A stretch of DNA of 64,000 nucleotides from Natronorubrum daqingense (GTDB taxonomy: Archaea; Halobacteriota; Halobacteria; Halobacteriales; Natrialbaceae): assembly GCF_001971705.1 (NCBI RefSeq), contig NZ_CP019327.1, positions 2,294,001 through 2,358,000 of the forward strand. Direction: 5' to 3'. This document shows, in pieces, positions 17,017 to 26,176 of this stretch. Position 1 is the first letter of the stretch; each line of letters opens with the position of its first letter. Made by a program: the position numbers and the translations under genes. The notes beneath the pieces were generated by a model. That model was given only the letters and a program-made list of their open reading frames with translations. It was not told the origin of the DNA and did not search any database.

Positions 17017-18381
17017 TTATCGGTCTCTGACGTACCGGACGGCGAGTCCGAGCGTCGCGACCGTCATCGCGAGGGCGAAGGCGACGACGAACGCCGAGGC
17101 GGGTTCAGTGACCGTCTCGAGTTCGTCCAAGACGAACTCACCCGCGAGCACGGTTGCGACGCCGAACAGGGCGAGTCCCCCGACGTTGAGCAGCCTCGAG
17201 TTCGTCTCGGGGACGGCCTCGGGGTCGTTGAGCAAGTAGAGGATGACGGCGAGGGCGAACGGCGTGCCGACGAGTCCGAACGCGAGGACGAGCACGAGCA
17301 GGTTGAAGAATCCACCCTCGTAGAACGCGCCGAGCGAGGAGAGCAGTGCGACGGCGACGATAGCAACTCGGTAGCGACTATCCTCGACCGACTGCTCCCA
17401 GCCGAGTTTATCGGCGAGGAGGTACGGCGGGACGATCGTGTTGCCACCGAGTGTCGATACGGCCGCGCCGAGCAATCCGGCGAGGAAGATCCAGGTCGCG
17501 TGCTCGCCGGCGATCGGACCGAGGGCTTCGGCGGCCCCGATTTCGTCGAGTGTCGCCGGATCGACGCCGGCTTCCGGCAGCACGCTCGCCGCGACGAGGA
17601 AGACGGCGACGCTGAAGATACCGAACGCCACGAGCATCGAACTGACGACGTCGAAGGTTGCGATGTCTCGATCCCCCTCGGTCCAGTTGCGCGCCCGCAT
17701 CGTGTAGCTCTGCATCGTCAACAGCGTGATGTGGACACCGCCGCCGAGGACGCCGGCTGCGACGACCGCGCCGTCGACGCCACCGGGCATCTCCGGTACG
17801 AGTCCGGAGACCGCCGCCGCGGGCTCGAGCGGGACGACGAACAGCGAGGCGACGAAGGCGAGGACGACGAACGAGACGAGTACTTTCGCGCCGAGTTCGG
17901 CGAGTCGGTAGCCGCCGCCGGCGAGTCCGAGCGCGAGGATGACCGCCCAGGTAACGCCCCAGAAGCGCGGATCGGTCAGTGCGACGATTTCCACGCCGGC
18001 ATTTGCGACAATCGTCGCGCTGACGTCCGCCAGCGTTCCCATGATCGCGAGTTGGGCGAACCCGGCAGCCAACACGACATCGACGACGAGCACCCAGGCC
18101 CAGAACGACCCAAGTCGCTCCTCGACGACGGTGACGATCCCGGCCTCGGTCAGGATTCCCAGTCGCATCGCGAGATACTGCCCGAGCGTGCCCAAAATTG
18201 CCGAGAGGACGACGACCCACAGCATGGAGTAGCCGAAACTCGCCCCGGCGACTAACAGGCTAACCATCGTGGCCGGACCCGCCGCAATCGCGCCAGCGAG
18301 CCACGTCGGCCCTAATCGCTCGAGATACGATCCAACGCGTCCGACTCCCCACGAATCGGACGACCGTGATTCAGTTGCCAT
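17017..18381 (-). CDS. Nramp-superfamily transporter with altered metal motifs
   Basis: The protein has 454 residues with about eleven hydrophobic helices. The first helix reads LGPTWLAGAIAAGPATMVSL, aligning with the Nramp opening, but the metal-binding DPGN is replaced by AGPA. Helix 6 has GVLGGGVHITLLTMQSY, where canonical importers have a Met-Pro-His motif. Both metal-liganding Asp and Asn are therefore gone. It may carry a different ion or an organic substrate; Nramp relatives for magnesium or aluminium also have altered motifs. No operon partners. Confidence 0.85.
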   Translation of the reverse strand: MATESRSSDSWGVGRVGSYLERLGPTWLAGAIAAGPATMVSLLVAGASFGYSMLWVVVLSAILGTLGQYLAMRLGILTEAGIVTVVEERLGSFWAWVLVVDVVLAAGFAQLAIMGTLADVSATIVANAGVEIVALTDPRFWGVTWAVILALGLAGGGYRLAELGAKVLVSFVVLAFVASLFVVPLEPAAAVSGLVPEMPGGVDGAVVAAGVLGGGVHITLLTMQSYTMRARNWTEGDRDIATFDVVSSMLVAFGIFSVAVFLVAASVLPEAGVDPATLDEIGAAEALGPIAGEHATWIFLAGLLGAAVSTLGGNTIVPPYLLADKLGWEQSVEDSRYRVAIVAVALLSSLGAFYEGGFFNLLVLVLAFGLVGTPFALAVILYLLNDPEAVPETNSRLLNVGGLALFGVATVLAGEFVLDELETVTEPASAFVVAFALAMTVATLGLAVRYVRDR

Positions 18382-18568
18382 CGGCTACCGTTGCCAACTC
18401 GAGTATATAACTGCGTGGTATTCTCCAGTAACCTGTTATCTCACAGATATAACAGTGACGACTGAAGACTGTCCGTTCTTCAGTTGTAGTAACTGTGGAA
18501 AAATCGTGAAATGAAGCCAAGAGCCACGCTTAATACTATTTTCAATGACAGGTGGTGTGGAAGTAGAG

Positions 18569-20056
18569 ATGACAGATAGAGAGACGAACACTGAGTCAGG
18601 AGCAACGAACCGTGAGAAATATTCGAAGGAGAAACGCACTGCGTCGACGCGGCGGGCCGTTCTCGGCGGGCTGTCAGTGACCGCTGCAGGCTCGATTATG
18701 GTCGGATCGGTAGCGGGTGGGAAGCGGCGTGACGCCACAACACCGACGCTCGAGGGGCCGATCACTGACGGAGTTCCACAGACGAGCGCCGTTCACGACA
18801 TCGACGAGTACGGATATACCGAATCGGAGTACCTCATTTCTGGCGACGCACAGCCACTTGGGCCACCGAATCCGTACCCCGTCGACGAACGCGAAGCGCC
18901 ACCGGAGACGAAAGCGGAGTACAAGACGCGATTGCTCGTCTATCGGCCCAAACACCGTCGTGACTTCAACGGAACCGCGTTGGTCGAGTGGCCGAACGTG
19001 TCGACTGGCCGGGATTCACCCGTCGCCTGGATCAACACGTTCGATTACGCGATGCGAGAGGGCTACGCCGTGGTAATCGCGTCGGCACAGAAGGTCGGTG
19101 TCGACGACTCACCGACGGACCAAGACCTCCGAACGGGGAACCCAGAACGGTACGGGGACCTTCACCACCCCGGAGACGTCTACTCCTACGATATCTTCTC
19201 GCAGGCGATTCGAGCGATCAAGACGCGTCCCCGACCGAAACCGGATCCGATGGCCGGATTCAACGTCCAACACGTGATCGCGACGGGGATGTCACAGTCG
19301 GCCCAGTACCTGCGATACTACCTCAACGAAATTCAGGAAACGCACGGACTCGTCGACGGATTCCTGCCGTTCGCAACGACCCACACCCCAGAAGAGCCAG
19401 CGGACCAACGCGACGACCTCGTCCCCGTTCTGTGGGTCGTAAGCGAGGACGAAGCGGACAGGGTGCGCCGACCCGACTCCGGCCTGTTCAAACTGTGGGA
19501 AGTGACCGGAACCTCCCACATCAACTACTGGCTCATGGCCTGGGCCGGCGCGATGGACGTTCGTGACTTCGAGGGAGACGACCCCGGCTGGGATCCACTC
19601 GAGGCGGGCCAGTACGGCGAACGTGCAGACGCCGACTACGGCGACTGTCAGGGCAACTACTTCCCGATGCGCTACGCCTACAACGCTGCGCTCTCTCACG
19701 TAACCGAGTGGGTGAAACGAAACGAAAAACCGCCTGCTGCACCCCGGATCGAGCGGGACGTGGCATCCGACGGGACGGTCGAAGTCGTCACCGACGAGTA
19801 CGGAAACGCCAAGGGTGGACTCCGACTGCCACCGATCGACGTCCCTGTCGCGGTCTACGACGCGCGGTCGTGTGAGAGCTACGGCCAGACGTTCCGGCTC
19901 GAGGAGTCGGCACTCGCGGAGTTGTATCCGACTCACAAGGTGTACGTCTCGAAGATGCGGGAGGCGACCGAAGCGGCCGTCGACGACGGCTACCTGTTGC
20001 CGGCAGACGCCCAAGCGCTACTCGCTCGAGCCGAGGCGTCATCGATCGGGAAGTAA
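18569..20056 (+). CDS. Tat-exported alpha/beta hydrolase-domain protein (Abhydrolase_10-like)
   Basis: The protein has about 495 residues. STRRAVLGGLSVTAAGS near the start is a twin-arginine signal. The mature part has LLVYRPKHRRDFNGTALVEWPNVSTG, VIATGMSQSAQYLRYYL with a GMSQS nucleophile motif, and GTSHINYWLM carrying a likely catalytic His. This matches the large esterase-like family often annotated only as alpha/beta hydrolase domain. A TTAATAC box at 18530-18536 fits a transcript beginning just before ATG 18569, whereas ATG 18545 would be too close. Confidence 0.82.
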   Translation: MTDRETNTESGATNREKYSKEKRTASTRRAVLGGLSVTAAGSIMVGSVAGGKRRDATTPTLEGPITDGVPQTSAVHDIDEYGYTESEYLISGDAQPLGPPNPYPVDEREAPPETKAEYKTRLLVYRPKHRRDFNGTALVEWPNVSTGRDSPVAWINTFDYAMREGYAVVIASAQKVGVDDSPTDQDLRTGNPERYGDLHHPGDVYSYDIFSQAIRAIKTRPRPKPDPMAGFNVQHVIATGMSQSAQYLRYYLNEIQETHGLVDGFLPFATTHTPEEPADQRDDLVPVLWVVSEDEADRVRRPDSGLFKLWEVTGTSHINYWLMAWAGAMDVRDFEGDDPGWDPLEAGQYGERADADYGDCQGNYFPMRYAYNAALSHVTEWVKRNEKPPAAPRIERDVASDGTVEVVTDEYGNAKGGLRLPPIDVPVAVYDARSCESYGQTFRLEESALAELYPTHKVYVSKMREATEAAVDDGYLLPADAQALLARAEASSIGK

Positions 20057-20112
20057 CGCCGACCGAACGAGTAGATCACAGACAGTCCAAACCGGCCTGA
20101 ACTCGGACGGTC

Positions 20113-20451
20113 TCACTCCTGCCAGCTCGGATTTTCTCGAGGCGGGCTGAAGATGTCGACGCCGCGAACGGGTACGTCGCCGCGGTTTTCCGCTGCGTGG
20201 GGTTGCTCGCCCGGAATCGCGTAGGAGTCGCCGGGGCCACAGACGAACTTCTCGCCGTCGGAGACGAAGACCACTTCGCCCTCGTAGATGAAGCCGGTCT
20301 GTTCGTGGGGATGGCTGTGTTCCTCGACGACCGCACCGGGTTCGATCTCGAAGTGCTGGACGTTCATCGACTCGCTGCCGGCCATGACGGCCAGGTTGAC
20401 GCCATCGGCCGCTTCCGTGGGCTCGAGGTCGGAGAGTGAGACGCGTTCCAT
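20113..20451 (-). CDS. Cupin-domain protein
   Basis: The protein has 112 residues starting MERVSLSDLEPTEAADG. The two cupin motifs are clear: EEHSHPHEQTGFIYEGEVVF (His, His, Glu) and PGDSYAIPGEQPHAAEN (His). The domain binds a metal ion. It ends IFSPPRENPSWQE. Its substrate is not evident. Upstream ATG 20463 adds only four residues and is less likely. Confidence 0.87.
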   Translation of the reverse strand: MERVSLSDLEPTEAADGVNLAVMAGSESMNVQHFEIEPGAVVEEHSHPHEQTGFIYEGEVVFVSDGEKFVCGPGDSYAIPGEQPHAAENRGDVPVRGVDIFSPPRENPSWQE

Positions 20452-20586
20452 ACGACGCGACACGAGGCGGATCGCCTAATACGTTCACCACGTCGGCCTC
20501 GAGCCACGATGGACGACCAGCGCTCGGTCGTTCACTTTCGCCCCGCGTGCCGAAGGTTGAACTACGAGCCCCGTCCACCTCGAGAC

Positions 20587-21111
20587 ATGTACGCCGTCGT
20601 CGGCTGTAGCGAGTGTTCGAACCTCTGGATCATCGAGGGGCGTTCCGAGACGACGCAGTGTCCCCGCTGTGGGTCTCGCCGCGGCTACGAGAAGCGCAAG
20701 AAATTCGTCGAGACCGAAGACGCGAGTCACGCGCGAGACGTCCGCGCGTCGATGCTCGCGAACCGGCAGGGGGAAGGCGAGGCGTTCGCCAAACTGGATT
20801 CCTACGACGAACTCGAGGAGACCGTGTCGGAGGGCGTCGTCGACGACGAGACGTACCTCGCGGAGTCCGGCCTCGACGTGGAGGAAGTCGACGCGGCGGG
20901 CGAGCGAGACCCGCGCGGGTCGACCCAAAGTGGGAGCAAGAAGGAAATCGTCGAGCAAGCGCTCGCGGACCTCGAGCGGCCGACCGAAGCCGAGGTGATC
21001 GAGTACGCGGGTGAACGCGGCGTCTCGGCGAAGTACGTTCGGGACGCACTCGAGAAACTCGTCCGGCGCGGGACGGTCAGCGAGAGTCGAGGACGGTACC
21101 GCCGACTCTGA
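20587..21111 (+). CDS. Zinc-ribbon and winged-helix protein (DUF5817-like)
   Basis: The protein has 174 residues. MYAVVGCSECSNLWIIEG followed by QCPRCGSRRGYEKRKKF forms a zinc ribbon with CxxC pairs about 20 residues apart. After an acidic linker, residues 115-170 (KKEIVEQALADLERPTEAE to the C-terminus) look like a winged helix, with VSAKYVRDALEKLVRRG as the recognition helix. A DNA- or RNA-binding regulator is likely (inference). This combination is haloarchaeal. The longer frame from 20509 lacks similarity before MYAVV. Confidence 0.82.
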   Translation: MYAVVGCSECSNLWIIEGRSETTQCPRCGSRRGYEKRKKFVETEDASHARDVRASMLANRQGEGEAFAKLDSYDELEETVSEGVVDDETYLAESGLDVEEVDAAGERDPRGSTQSGSKKEIVEQALADLERPTEAEVIEYAGERGVSAKYVRDALEKLVRRGTVSESRGRYRRL

Positions 21112-21196
21112 GGCACGAAATACGGCAGCTTCACCCGTTTCCCGCGTCGACGGCGGAGCGCCAGTGCTTTGCACCGGGCGTCCGAACGACTGGCAA

Positions 21197-21553
21197 ATGG
21201 ACGAGTCGGAGGACGTGCAGGGGACGGTCATCGGTATCGGGACGGTGGTGGCGCTGGTGCTCTACGCCTACGGAAGCTTCGCCGACGGAACGGTCCTCGG
21301 CATCGAGGCGACGAACCTGGCGATCAGCGCCTTCGGTGCGACGTTCGCCGCGCTCGCGATCCTCCACGGCGCTTACGGTCGCCGGGATTTTGCAGTCGCC
21401 AACGGCGTCGCCGCGGTCGGTCTCTTTCTCGTCGCACCGGCAACCAGCGGCCCGCAGACGCTCGGTGGCTACCTCCTGCTCGCCGCTGGCGGAGCCTACA
21501 TCGCCATCGTGACGGTTCGCGCTCGAGACGAGACTCCCGACGTTGCGGGCTGA
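21197..21553 (+). CDS. Four-helix membrane protein of unknown function
   Basis: The protein has 118 residues with an acidic N-terminus (MDESEDVQG) and four predicted membrane helices at about 10-27, 34-54, 64-80 and 86-106. It ends RARDETPDVAG. No known family was recognised. Convergent with the HMG-CoA reductase gene downstream. Confidence 0.7.
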   Translation: MDESEDVQGTVIGIGTVVALVLYAYGSFADGTVLGIEATNLAISAFGATFAALAILHGAYGRRDFAVANGVAAVGLFLVAPATSGPQTLGGYLLLAAGGAYIAIVTVRARDETPDVAG

Positions 21554-21616
21554 AGAAGAGAAGACGGGAGTTTGCGAACAGGAGATTGAGACAGTTTACG
21601 ACGCCAGGACGGACGG

Positions 21617-22867
21617 TTACCGACCGAGGTCTTCGTGTGCGCTCGCTAGGTGCCGCGAGGCGAGCGCCGCGAGCAAGGAGAGTTCGCCGGCGAGCGTGCC
21701 GACGGCGATGATCTCCGCCAGTGCGTCGGCGTTCGATCCGGCGGGGTCGCCGCCGCCGCGGAGACCGAGCACCTCGAGGGCCTCCGACTGGGTCGGGAGC
21801 TTCGTCCCGCCGCCGACGGTTCCGACCTCGAGGGAGGCCAGCGAGACGCTGGCGTAGAGGTCGGTCGTGCCGTCCTCGCGTTCTCGCGCTTCCATCGTCG
21901 TGATGGTGTTGGCGGCCTCGACGACCTGGGCTTCGTCCTGGCCCGTCGCGAGGAACGCGGCGGCGACGACGTTGGCCGCGTGGGCGTTGAATCCGAGCGC
22001 GCCGGCTTTGGCGCTGCCGGTGAGGTTCTTGCGGGTGTTCGCCTCGGCGATGGCTTCGGGGGTCGTGTGGAGGCGATCCTCGACGAGTTCGCCCGGAACG
22101 AGTACGTCGGCCGTCACGGAGCGGCCGCGGCCCTCGACGGCGTTGATCGCGGCGGGCTTTTTGTCCGAGCAGAGGTTGCCCGAGAGGGCGACGAGCGAGG
22201 CGGGCGTTTCGGCCTCGACGAGTTCGCAGGCCTCGCCGGTCGCGATGGTCGCCATGTTCATGCCCATCGCGTCTTTCGTGTCGTAGGCGAATCGCAGGAA
22301 GACGGAGTCGGCGACGACGTACGGTTCGACGTCTAACAGTTCGCCGTGACTCGTCGTCGACTCGGCTCGCTCGCGGAGCGCGTCGAGGTTGTCTGCGACC
22401 CACTCGACCGTCCGTGCGGCTTCCGCGACGCCGTCGACTCGGAAGACGGGCGCTCGAGTCATGCCGTTTTTCGTCACGCGAGCGGTCGCCCCGTCGGCGT
22501 CTCTGATGACGCCCAGTCCGCGGTTAACCGACGCGAGCAGCGCACCTTCCGTCGTCGCCAGCGGGAGGTAGTACTCGCCGTCCGCCGCGCCGCCGTCTGT
22601 GGCTGCGGTCGCCTCGCCGTTGACGGCAACCGGGCCGACGATTCCCATCGGAATCTGGGCCGCGCCGATCATGTTCTCGATGTTGGGCTCCGCGGCCTCC
22701 GCGGGGAAGCCGTAGTCGCCGATGGAGTCGAGTTCGGTTCCCGTTTCGCCCTCCACGACCAGCCGTCGGGCCGCGACCGCGGTGTCGTAGTCGGCGTGCT
22801 CCTCGAGTTCGTGAATGCGAAGGTCGCCCTCGCGTACGCGCTCGGCGAGGTCCGCTGGCTCTGTCAT
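21617..22867 (-). CDS. hmgA: HMG-CoA reductase (class I)
   Basis: The protein has 416 residues and makes mevalonate for archaeal isoprenoid lipids; it is the statin and mevinolin target. It begins MTEPADLAERVREGDLRIHEL. Catalytic residues are visible: Glu in PNIENMIGAAQIPMGIVGP, Asp in TKDAMGMNMAT, Lys in LCSDKKPAAINAVEGRG, and the C-terminal His in LASRHLASAHE. GTVGGGTKLPTQ is the NADPH/CoA loop. The longer frame upstream overlaps the next gene and is not used. Confidence 0.97.
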   Translation of the reverse strand: MTEPADLAERVREGDLRIHELEEHADYDTAVAARRLVVEGETGTELDSIGDYGFPAEAAEPNIENMIGAAQIPMGIVGPVAVNGEATAATDGGAADGEYYLPLATTEGALLASVNRGLGVIRDADGATARVTKNGMTRAPVFRVDGVAEAARTVEWVADNLDALRERAESTTSHGELLDVEPYVVADSVFLRFAYDTKDAMGMNMATIATGEACELVEAETPASLVALSGNLCSDKKPAAINAVEGRGRSVTADVLVPGELVEDRLHTTPEAIAEANTRKNLTGSAKAGALGFNAHAANVVAAAFLATGQDEAQVVEAANTITTMEAREREDGTTDLYASVSLASLEVGTVGGGTKLPTQSEALEVLGLRGGGDPAGSNADALAEIIAVGTLAGELSLLAALASRHLASAHEDLGR

Positions 22868-22920
22868 GCGTTGGTCGAGACGGTGGGACGCCCTAACAGT
22901 TGCTGATTCCACTCGAGCGA

Positions 22921-23307
22921 TTACTGCGTCTGTTGTGGACGCTCGTCGACCGTGAGCCGGTGCCAGCGATACACTTCGTAGGCGACGAGGCCGAGCAGCG
23001 AACACGCGCCGATGGTCGAGATAATCAGGTAGTACCCGCCCTCCGCGTCGGCACCGAAGGCGATGGCCAGCACGGCCGTCGTCACCGTCGCGAACTGAAC
23101 GCGTTCTCGAGCCCACGGATCGTCGTCCACGACGGCGAGGTAGAGCTGTGGAGCAGCGATCGCGACGCCGGCGAACACCACGAACGCCAGCAGCGGCTGG
23201 TCGAACAGCGACACGCCGAACTGGCCTTCGATCAGCGTCGAGCCGCCGAGGATGACGACGAACGCCAACAGCGACCCGAAGACGACTCGTCCGTCTCGAT
23301 CGAGCAT
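22921..23307 (-). CDS. Four-helix membrane protein upstream of HMG-CoA reductase
   Basis: The protein has 128 residues, starting MLDRDGRVVFGSLLAFVV. It has four hydrophobic segments at about 8-22, 32-52, 68-84 and 86-110, and a charged tail ending DERPQQTQ. It is 53 bases upstream of hmgA on the same strand, so it is likely cotranscribed. I know no function for it. Confidence 0.7.
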   Translation of the reverse strand: MLDRDGRVVFGSLLAFVVILGGSTLIEGQFGVSLFDQPLLAFVVFAGVAIAAPQLYLAVVDDDPWARERVQFATVTTAVLAIAFGADAEGGYYLIISTIGACSLLGLVAYEVYRWHRLTVDERPQQTQ

Positions 23308-23370
23308 ACCACTACGCTCAACGGAGAGATAGGTCAACGTTGCGCCGAGACACAGCAACCGAATCGACTT

Positions 23371-23455
23371 CTCGCGCCGAATTTTCGACCCCTCTCGCCG
23401 AACTTTCGACCCCTCGCGCCGAACTCTCGCCCCATCAGACCGAACTATTTTGCCC
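23371..23455. repeat. 21-bp tandem repeat array, three full units and one degenerate
   Basis: Units at 23371-23391, 23392-23412 and 23413-23433 share the core CGCCGAA followed by TTTCGACCC or a close variant, and 23434-23455 is a decayed fourth unit. A fragment before 23371 may be another. The array ends about 20 bases before ATG 23477 of the amidohydrolase, so it overlaps its promoter region. Confidence 0.8.
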
Positions 23456-23476
23456 GTCGCCCGCTCGCTGTGAGCT

Positions 23477-25042
23477 ATGACCGAGGCTGCCGATCGTCTG
23501 CTGATCGACGCGGCGATTCACTCCCTCACGGAACCAGACACCGTCCACGACGCGATGGCCACCCGCGACGGCGATATCGTCCGGCTCGGCCGACGCGAAG
23601 AGGTCGAATTCCTCGAGGGCGTCGAGACCGACGTGATCGACTGCGGCGGGAGGGTCGTCCTCCCCGGCTTCGTCGACGCCCACACCCACATGGAACAACT
23701 GGGCCAACACCTCGTGCACGCCGACCTCTCGAGGGCCGAGAGCGCCGCCGAGTGTCTCGACCGATTGTGTGACCGACTCGAGTCCAGCGAAGACGGCGAG
23801 TGGATTCAGGGCTTCGGCTACGACGAGAGCGCCTGGGACGACGCGCGAACGCAGCCATTGACGCGCGACGACCTCGATCAGGTCGCCACGGAACGACCCG
23901 TCGTCGCGATGCGCGTCGACCTCCACACCGCTTCGTTGAACACGGCCGCCCTCGAGTACTTCGCGGGCGAGGTGCCAGAGGACGACCTTCGGTACGAACA
24001 CGGCGAACCGAATGGAATCGTCGTCGAGGACGGTGCCGAACGCGTCAGAACGGAGCTGACAGCCGACCGCGAGGAGATGAACGCCGTGCTTTCGGCGGCG
24101 ACGGGGCGCGCAGTCGAACTCGGCGTCACCGGCGTCCACGACAAAGTTCGAAACTCGAGAGCGCCGCAGGTCTACCGCGAACTGGCGGCCGAGGGCGACC
24201 TGCCCCTTCGCGTCCGGATCGACTACTGGAGCGACCACCTCGAGTCGCTCGTCGACGTCGGCCTGACGACGAACGCGGGCGACGAGCGCGTCCAGACGGG
24301 GGCGATCAAGTCCTTCTCCGACGGCAGTCTGGGGAGTCGGACGGCGAAGCTCAGCGAGCACTACCACGACGCCCAAGGGGGTGAGAGCGACGACGGCCGC
24401 GGCCAGTGGGTCGTCGACCCCGACGACCTCGAGTCGCTGCTCACGCGAGCCGACGACGAGGGATTCCAGCTCTCCGTCCACGCCATCGGCGACGAAGCGA
24501 TCGAGGAGACACTCGCGGTGCTCGAGTCGACAGACGATCCCGAGGCGGCGCGCCACCGAATCGAGCACGCGGAGCTGGCGACGGACGACCAACTCGAGCG
24601 GATGGCGGACGCCGGCATCGTGGCGTCGATGCAGCCCAACTTCCACCGATGGGCACAGGAGGGTGGGCTCTACGACCAGCGACTCGGGCTCGAGCGACGG
24701 AATCGGACGAATCGGTTCCGGGACGTGCTCGAGGCCGGCGTCCCCCTCGCGTTCGGCTCGGACGGCATGCCCCTGGATCCGCTGTTCGGCGTCCACCACG
24801 CCGTCAACGCCCCGACGGACGCCCAGGCGCTGTCGGTCACCGAGGCCCTGCGAGCCTACACGAACGGAGCGGCCTACGCCGGCTTCGACGACGAGCGACT
24901 CGGCACGCTCGAGGTCGGCAAACGAGCCGACTTCGTCGTGCTCGAGGAGTCGCCGTGGGAGCACTCGGGACGGATCGAGGAGATCGACGTGGCGATGACG
25001 GCCGTCAGCGGCGAGATCGTCCACGACGCGCTCGAGCGATAA
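23477..25042 (+). CDS. Amidohydrolase family 3 protein (YtcJ-like)
   Basis: The protein has 521 residues. It has the metal-dependent hydrolase layout: GFVDAHTHMEQLG (first two His), a GAIKSFSDGSLGSRTAKL strand, SVHAIGDEAIEETL, RIEHAELA, and FGSDGMPLDPLFGVHHAV with the last metal Asp. The C-terminal strand LGTLEVGKRADFVVLE completes the small beta domain. Related proteins hydrolyse N-acyl or formyl bonds; the true substrate is unknown. Its promoter region is occupied by a 21-bp tandem repeat. Confidence 0.9.
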   Translation: MTEAADRLLIDAAIHSLTEPDTVHDAMATRDGDIVRLGRREEVEFLEGVETDVIDCGGRVVLPGFVDAHTHMEQLGQHLVHADLSRAESAAECLDRLCDRLESSEDGEWIQGFGYDESAWDDARTQPLTRDDLDQVATERPVVAMRVDLHTASLNTAALEYFAGEVPEDDLRYEHGEPNGIVVEDGAERVRTELTADREEMNAVLSAATGRAVELGVTGVHDKVRNSRAPQVYRELAAEGDLPLRVRIDYWSDHLESLVDVGLTTNAGDERVQTGAIKSFSDGSLGSRTAKLSEHYHDAQGGESDDGRGQWVVDPDDLESLLTRADDEGFQLSVHAIGDEAIEETLAVLESTDDPEAARHRIEHAELATDDQLERMADAGIVASMQPNFHRWAQEGGLYDQRLGLERRNRTNRFRDVLEAGVPLAFGSDGMPLDPLFGVHHAVNAPTDAQALSVTEALRAYTNGAAYAGFDDERLGTLEVGKRADFVVLEESPWEHSGRIEEIDVAMTAVSGEIVHDALER

Positions 25043-25181
25043 CGGGCGACCGTTCGTCCGCGCTCGAGGACACACGACGTCGGCACTCGAGGGAAACGGT
25101 TCGTCGACGCTTCAGGGCGAACACACCTCGAAGCCCCACCCGATCGGCCGTCTTTTTGTACTGGGAATAGTTGGCACGGAC

Positions 25182-26165
25182 ATGCACGCAGGACTCATGG
25201 TTACGTCGTTCGGTGACGTCGATCAGGCGGATGTCGCCGTCCGCGCGGAGGAATTGGGGTACGACGCCGTCTGGGCCGGCGAACTCTGGGGCGAGAGCAG
25301 CGTCGTCCAGCTCACCGAGATGGCCTGTCGAACCGACGAGATCGACCTCGGCACGGCGATCGTCAACGTCTACTCGCGGACGCCGGCCGTCCTCGCGATG
25401 ACGGCCGCGTCGCTCCAACGGGCGTCCGACGGGCGGTTCACGCTCGGCGTCGGCACCAGCACGCCGAAGGCCGTCGAGGACCTTCACGGATTGTCCTTCG
25501 ACCGGCCCGTCCGCCGCGCCCACGAGACGATCGAACTCGTTCGCGAGTTCACCGCTCCCGGTGGCGAACCGGTCGCGTACGAGGGCGAACTGCTCGAGGC
25601 CGCGGATTTCCCCGCGCTGGACGTTCCGCTGCCGATCTACCACGCGGGCCTCGGTCCCGCGAACCGCCGCGTCGTCGGTCGCCTCTGTGACGGCTGGATT
25701 CCACACAATATTCCCTTCTCGCAACTCGAGGACGCCTTCGAGGAAGTCGCGGACGCGGCTCGAGAGCGCGAGCGAGATCCGAGCGAGATCACGATCGCGC
25801 CGTACGTTCCGTCGGCCGTCAGCGAGGACCGGTCCGAGGCTCGAGAGACGCTGCGTCGACACATCGCGTACTACGTCGGCAGCGGCGAGGGGTACCGGCG
25901 AGCGGCCGCGATGGCCTACCCCGACGCGGCCGAGCGCGTGGCCGAGGCGTGGCGAAACGGCGACAACCGCGAGGCCGCGGCGGCCGTCACGGACGAGATG
26001 CTCACGGATCTCGGCGTCGCCGGGACTCCCGAGGACGCGCGCGAACAACTCGAGACGCTCGTGGCCGAGACGGAGATCGATCACCCGATCGTCGTGGTTC
26101 CGGAACCGGCCTCGAGCGAGATCACCGAGGCGACGATCGACGCGCTGGCTCCGACGCGCTTCTAG
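25182..26165 (+). CDS. Luciferase-like (F420-dependent) oxidoreductase
   Basis: The protein has 327 residues and the TIM-barrel pattern of the luciferase-like family: DVAVRAEELGYDAVWAGELWG, IVNVYSRTPAVLAMTAASL, RFTLGVGTSTPKAVEDLHG, and later LCDGWIPHNIP. Haloarchaeal members usually use coenzyme F420 rather than FMN; the mer-like branch reduces methylene carriers. The substrate is not clear. It runs toward the dehydrogenase downstream with 11 bases between stops. Confidence 0.87.
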   Translation: MHAGLMVTSFGDVDQADVAVRAEELGYDAVWAGELWGESSVVQLTEMACRTDEIDLGTAIVNVYSRTPAVLAMTAASLQRASDGRFTLGVGTSTPKAVEDLHGLSFDRPVRRAHETIELVREFTAPGGEPVAYEGELLEAADFPALDVPLPIYHAGLGPANRRVVGRLCDGWIPHNIPFSQLEDAFEEVADAARERERDPSEITIAPYVPSAVSEDRSEARETLRRHIAYYVGSGEGYRRAAAMAYPDAAERVAEAWRNGDNREAAAAVTDEMLTDLGVAGTPEDAREQLETLVAETEIDHPIVVVPEPASSEITEATIDALAPTRF

Positions 26166-26176
26166 CAGGTGTTCGA

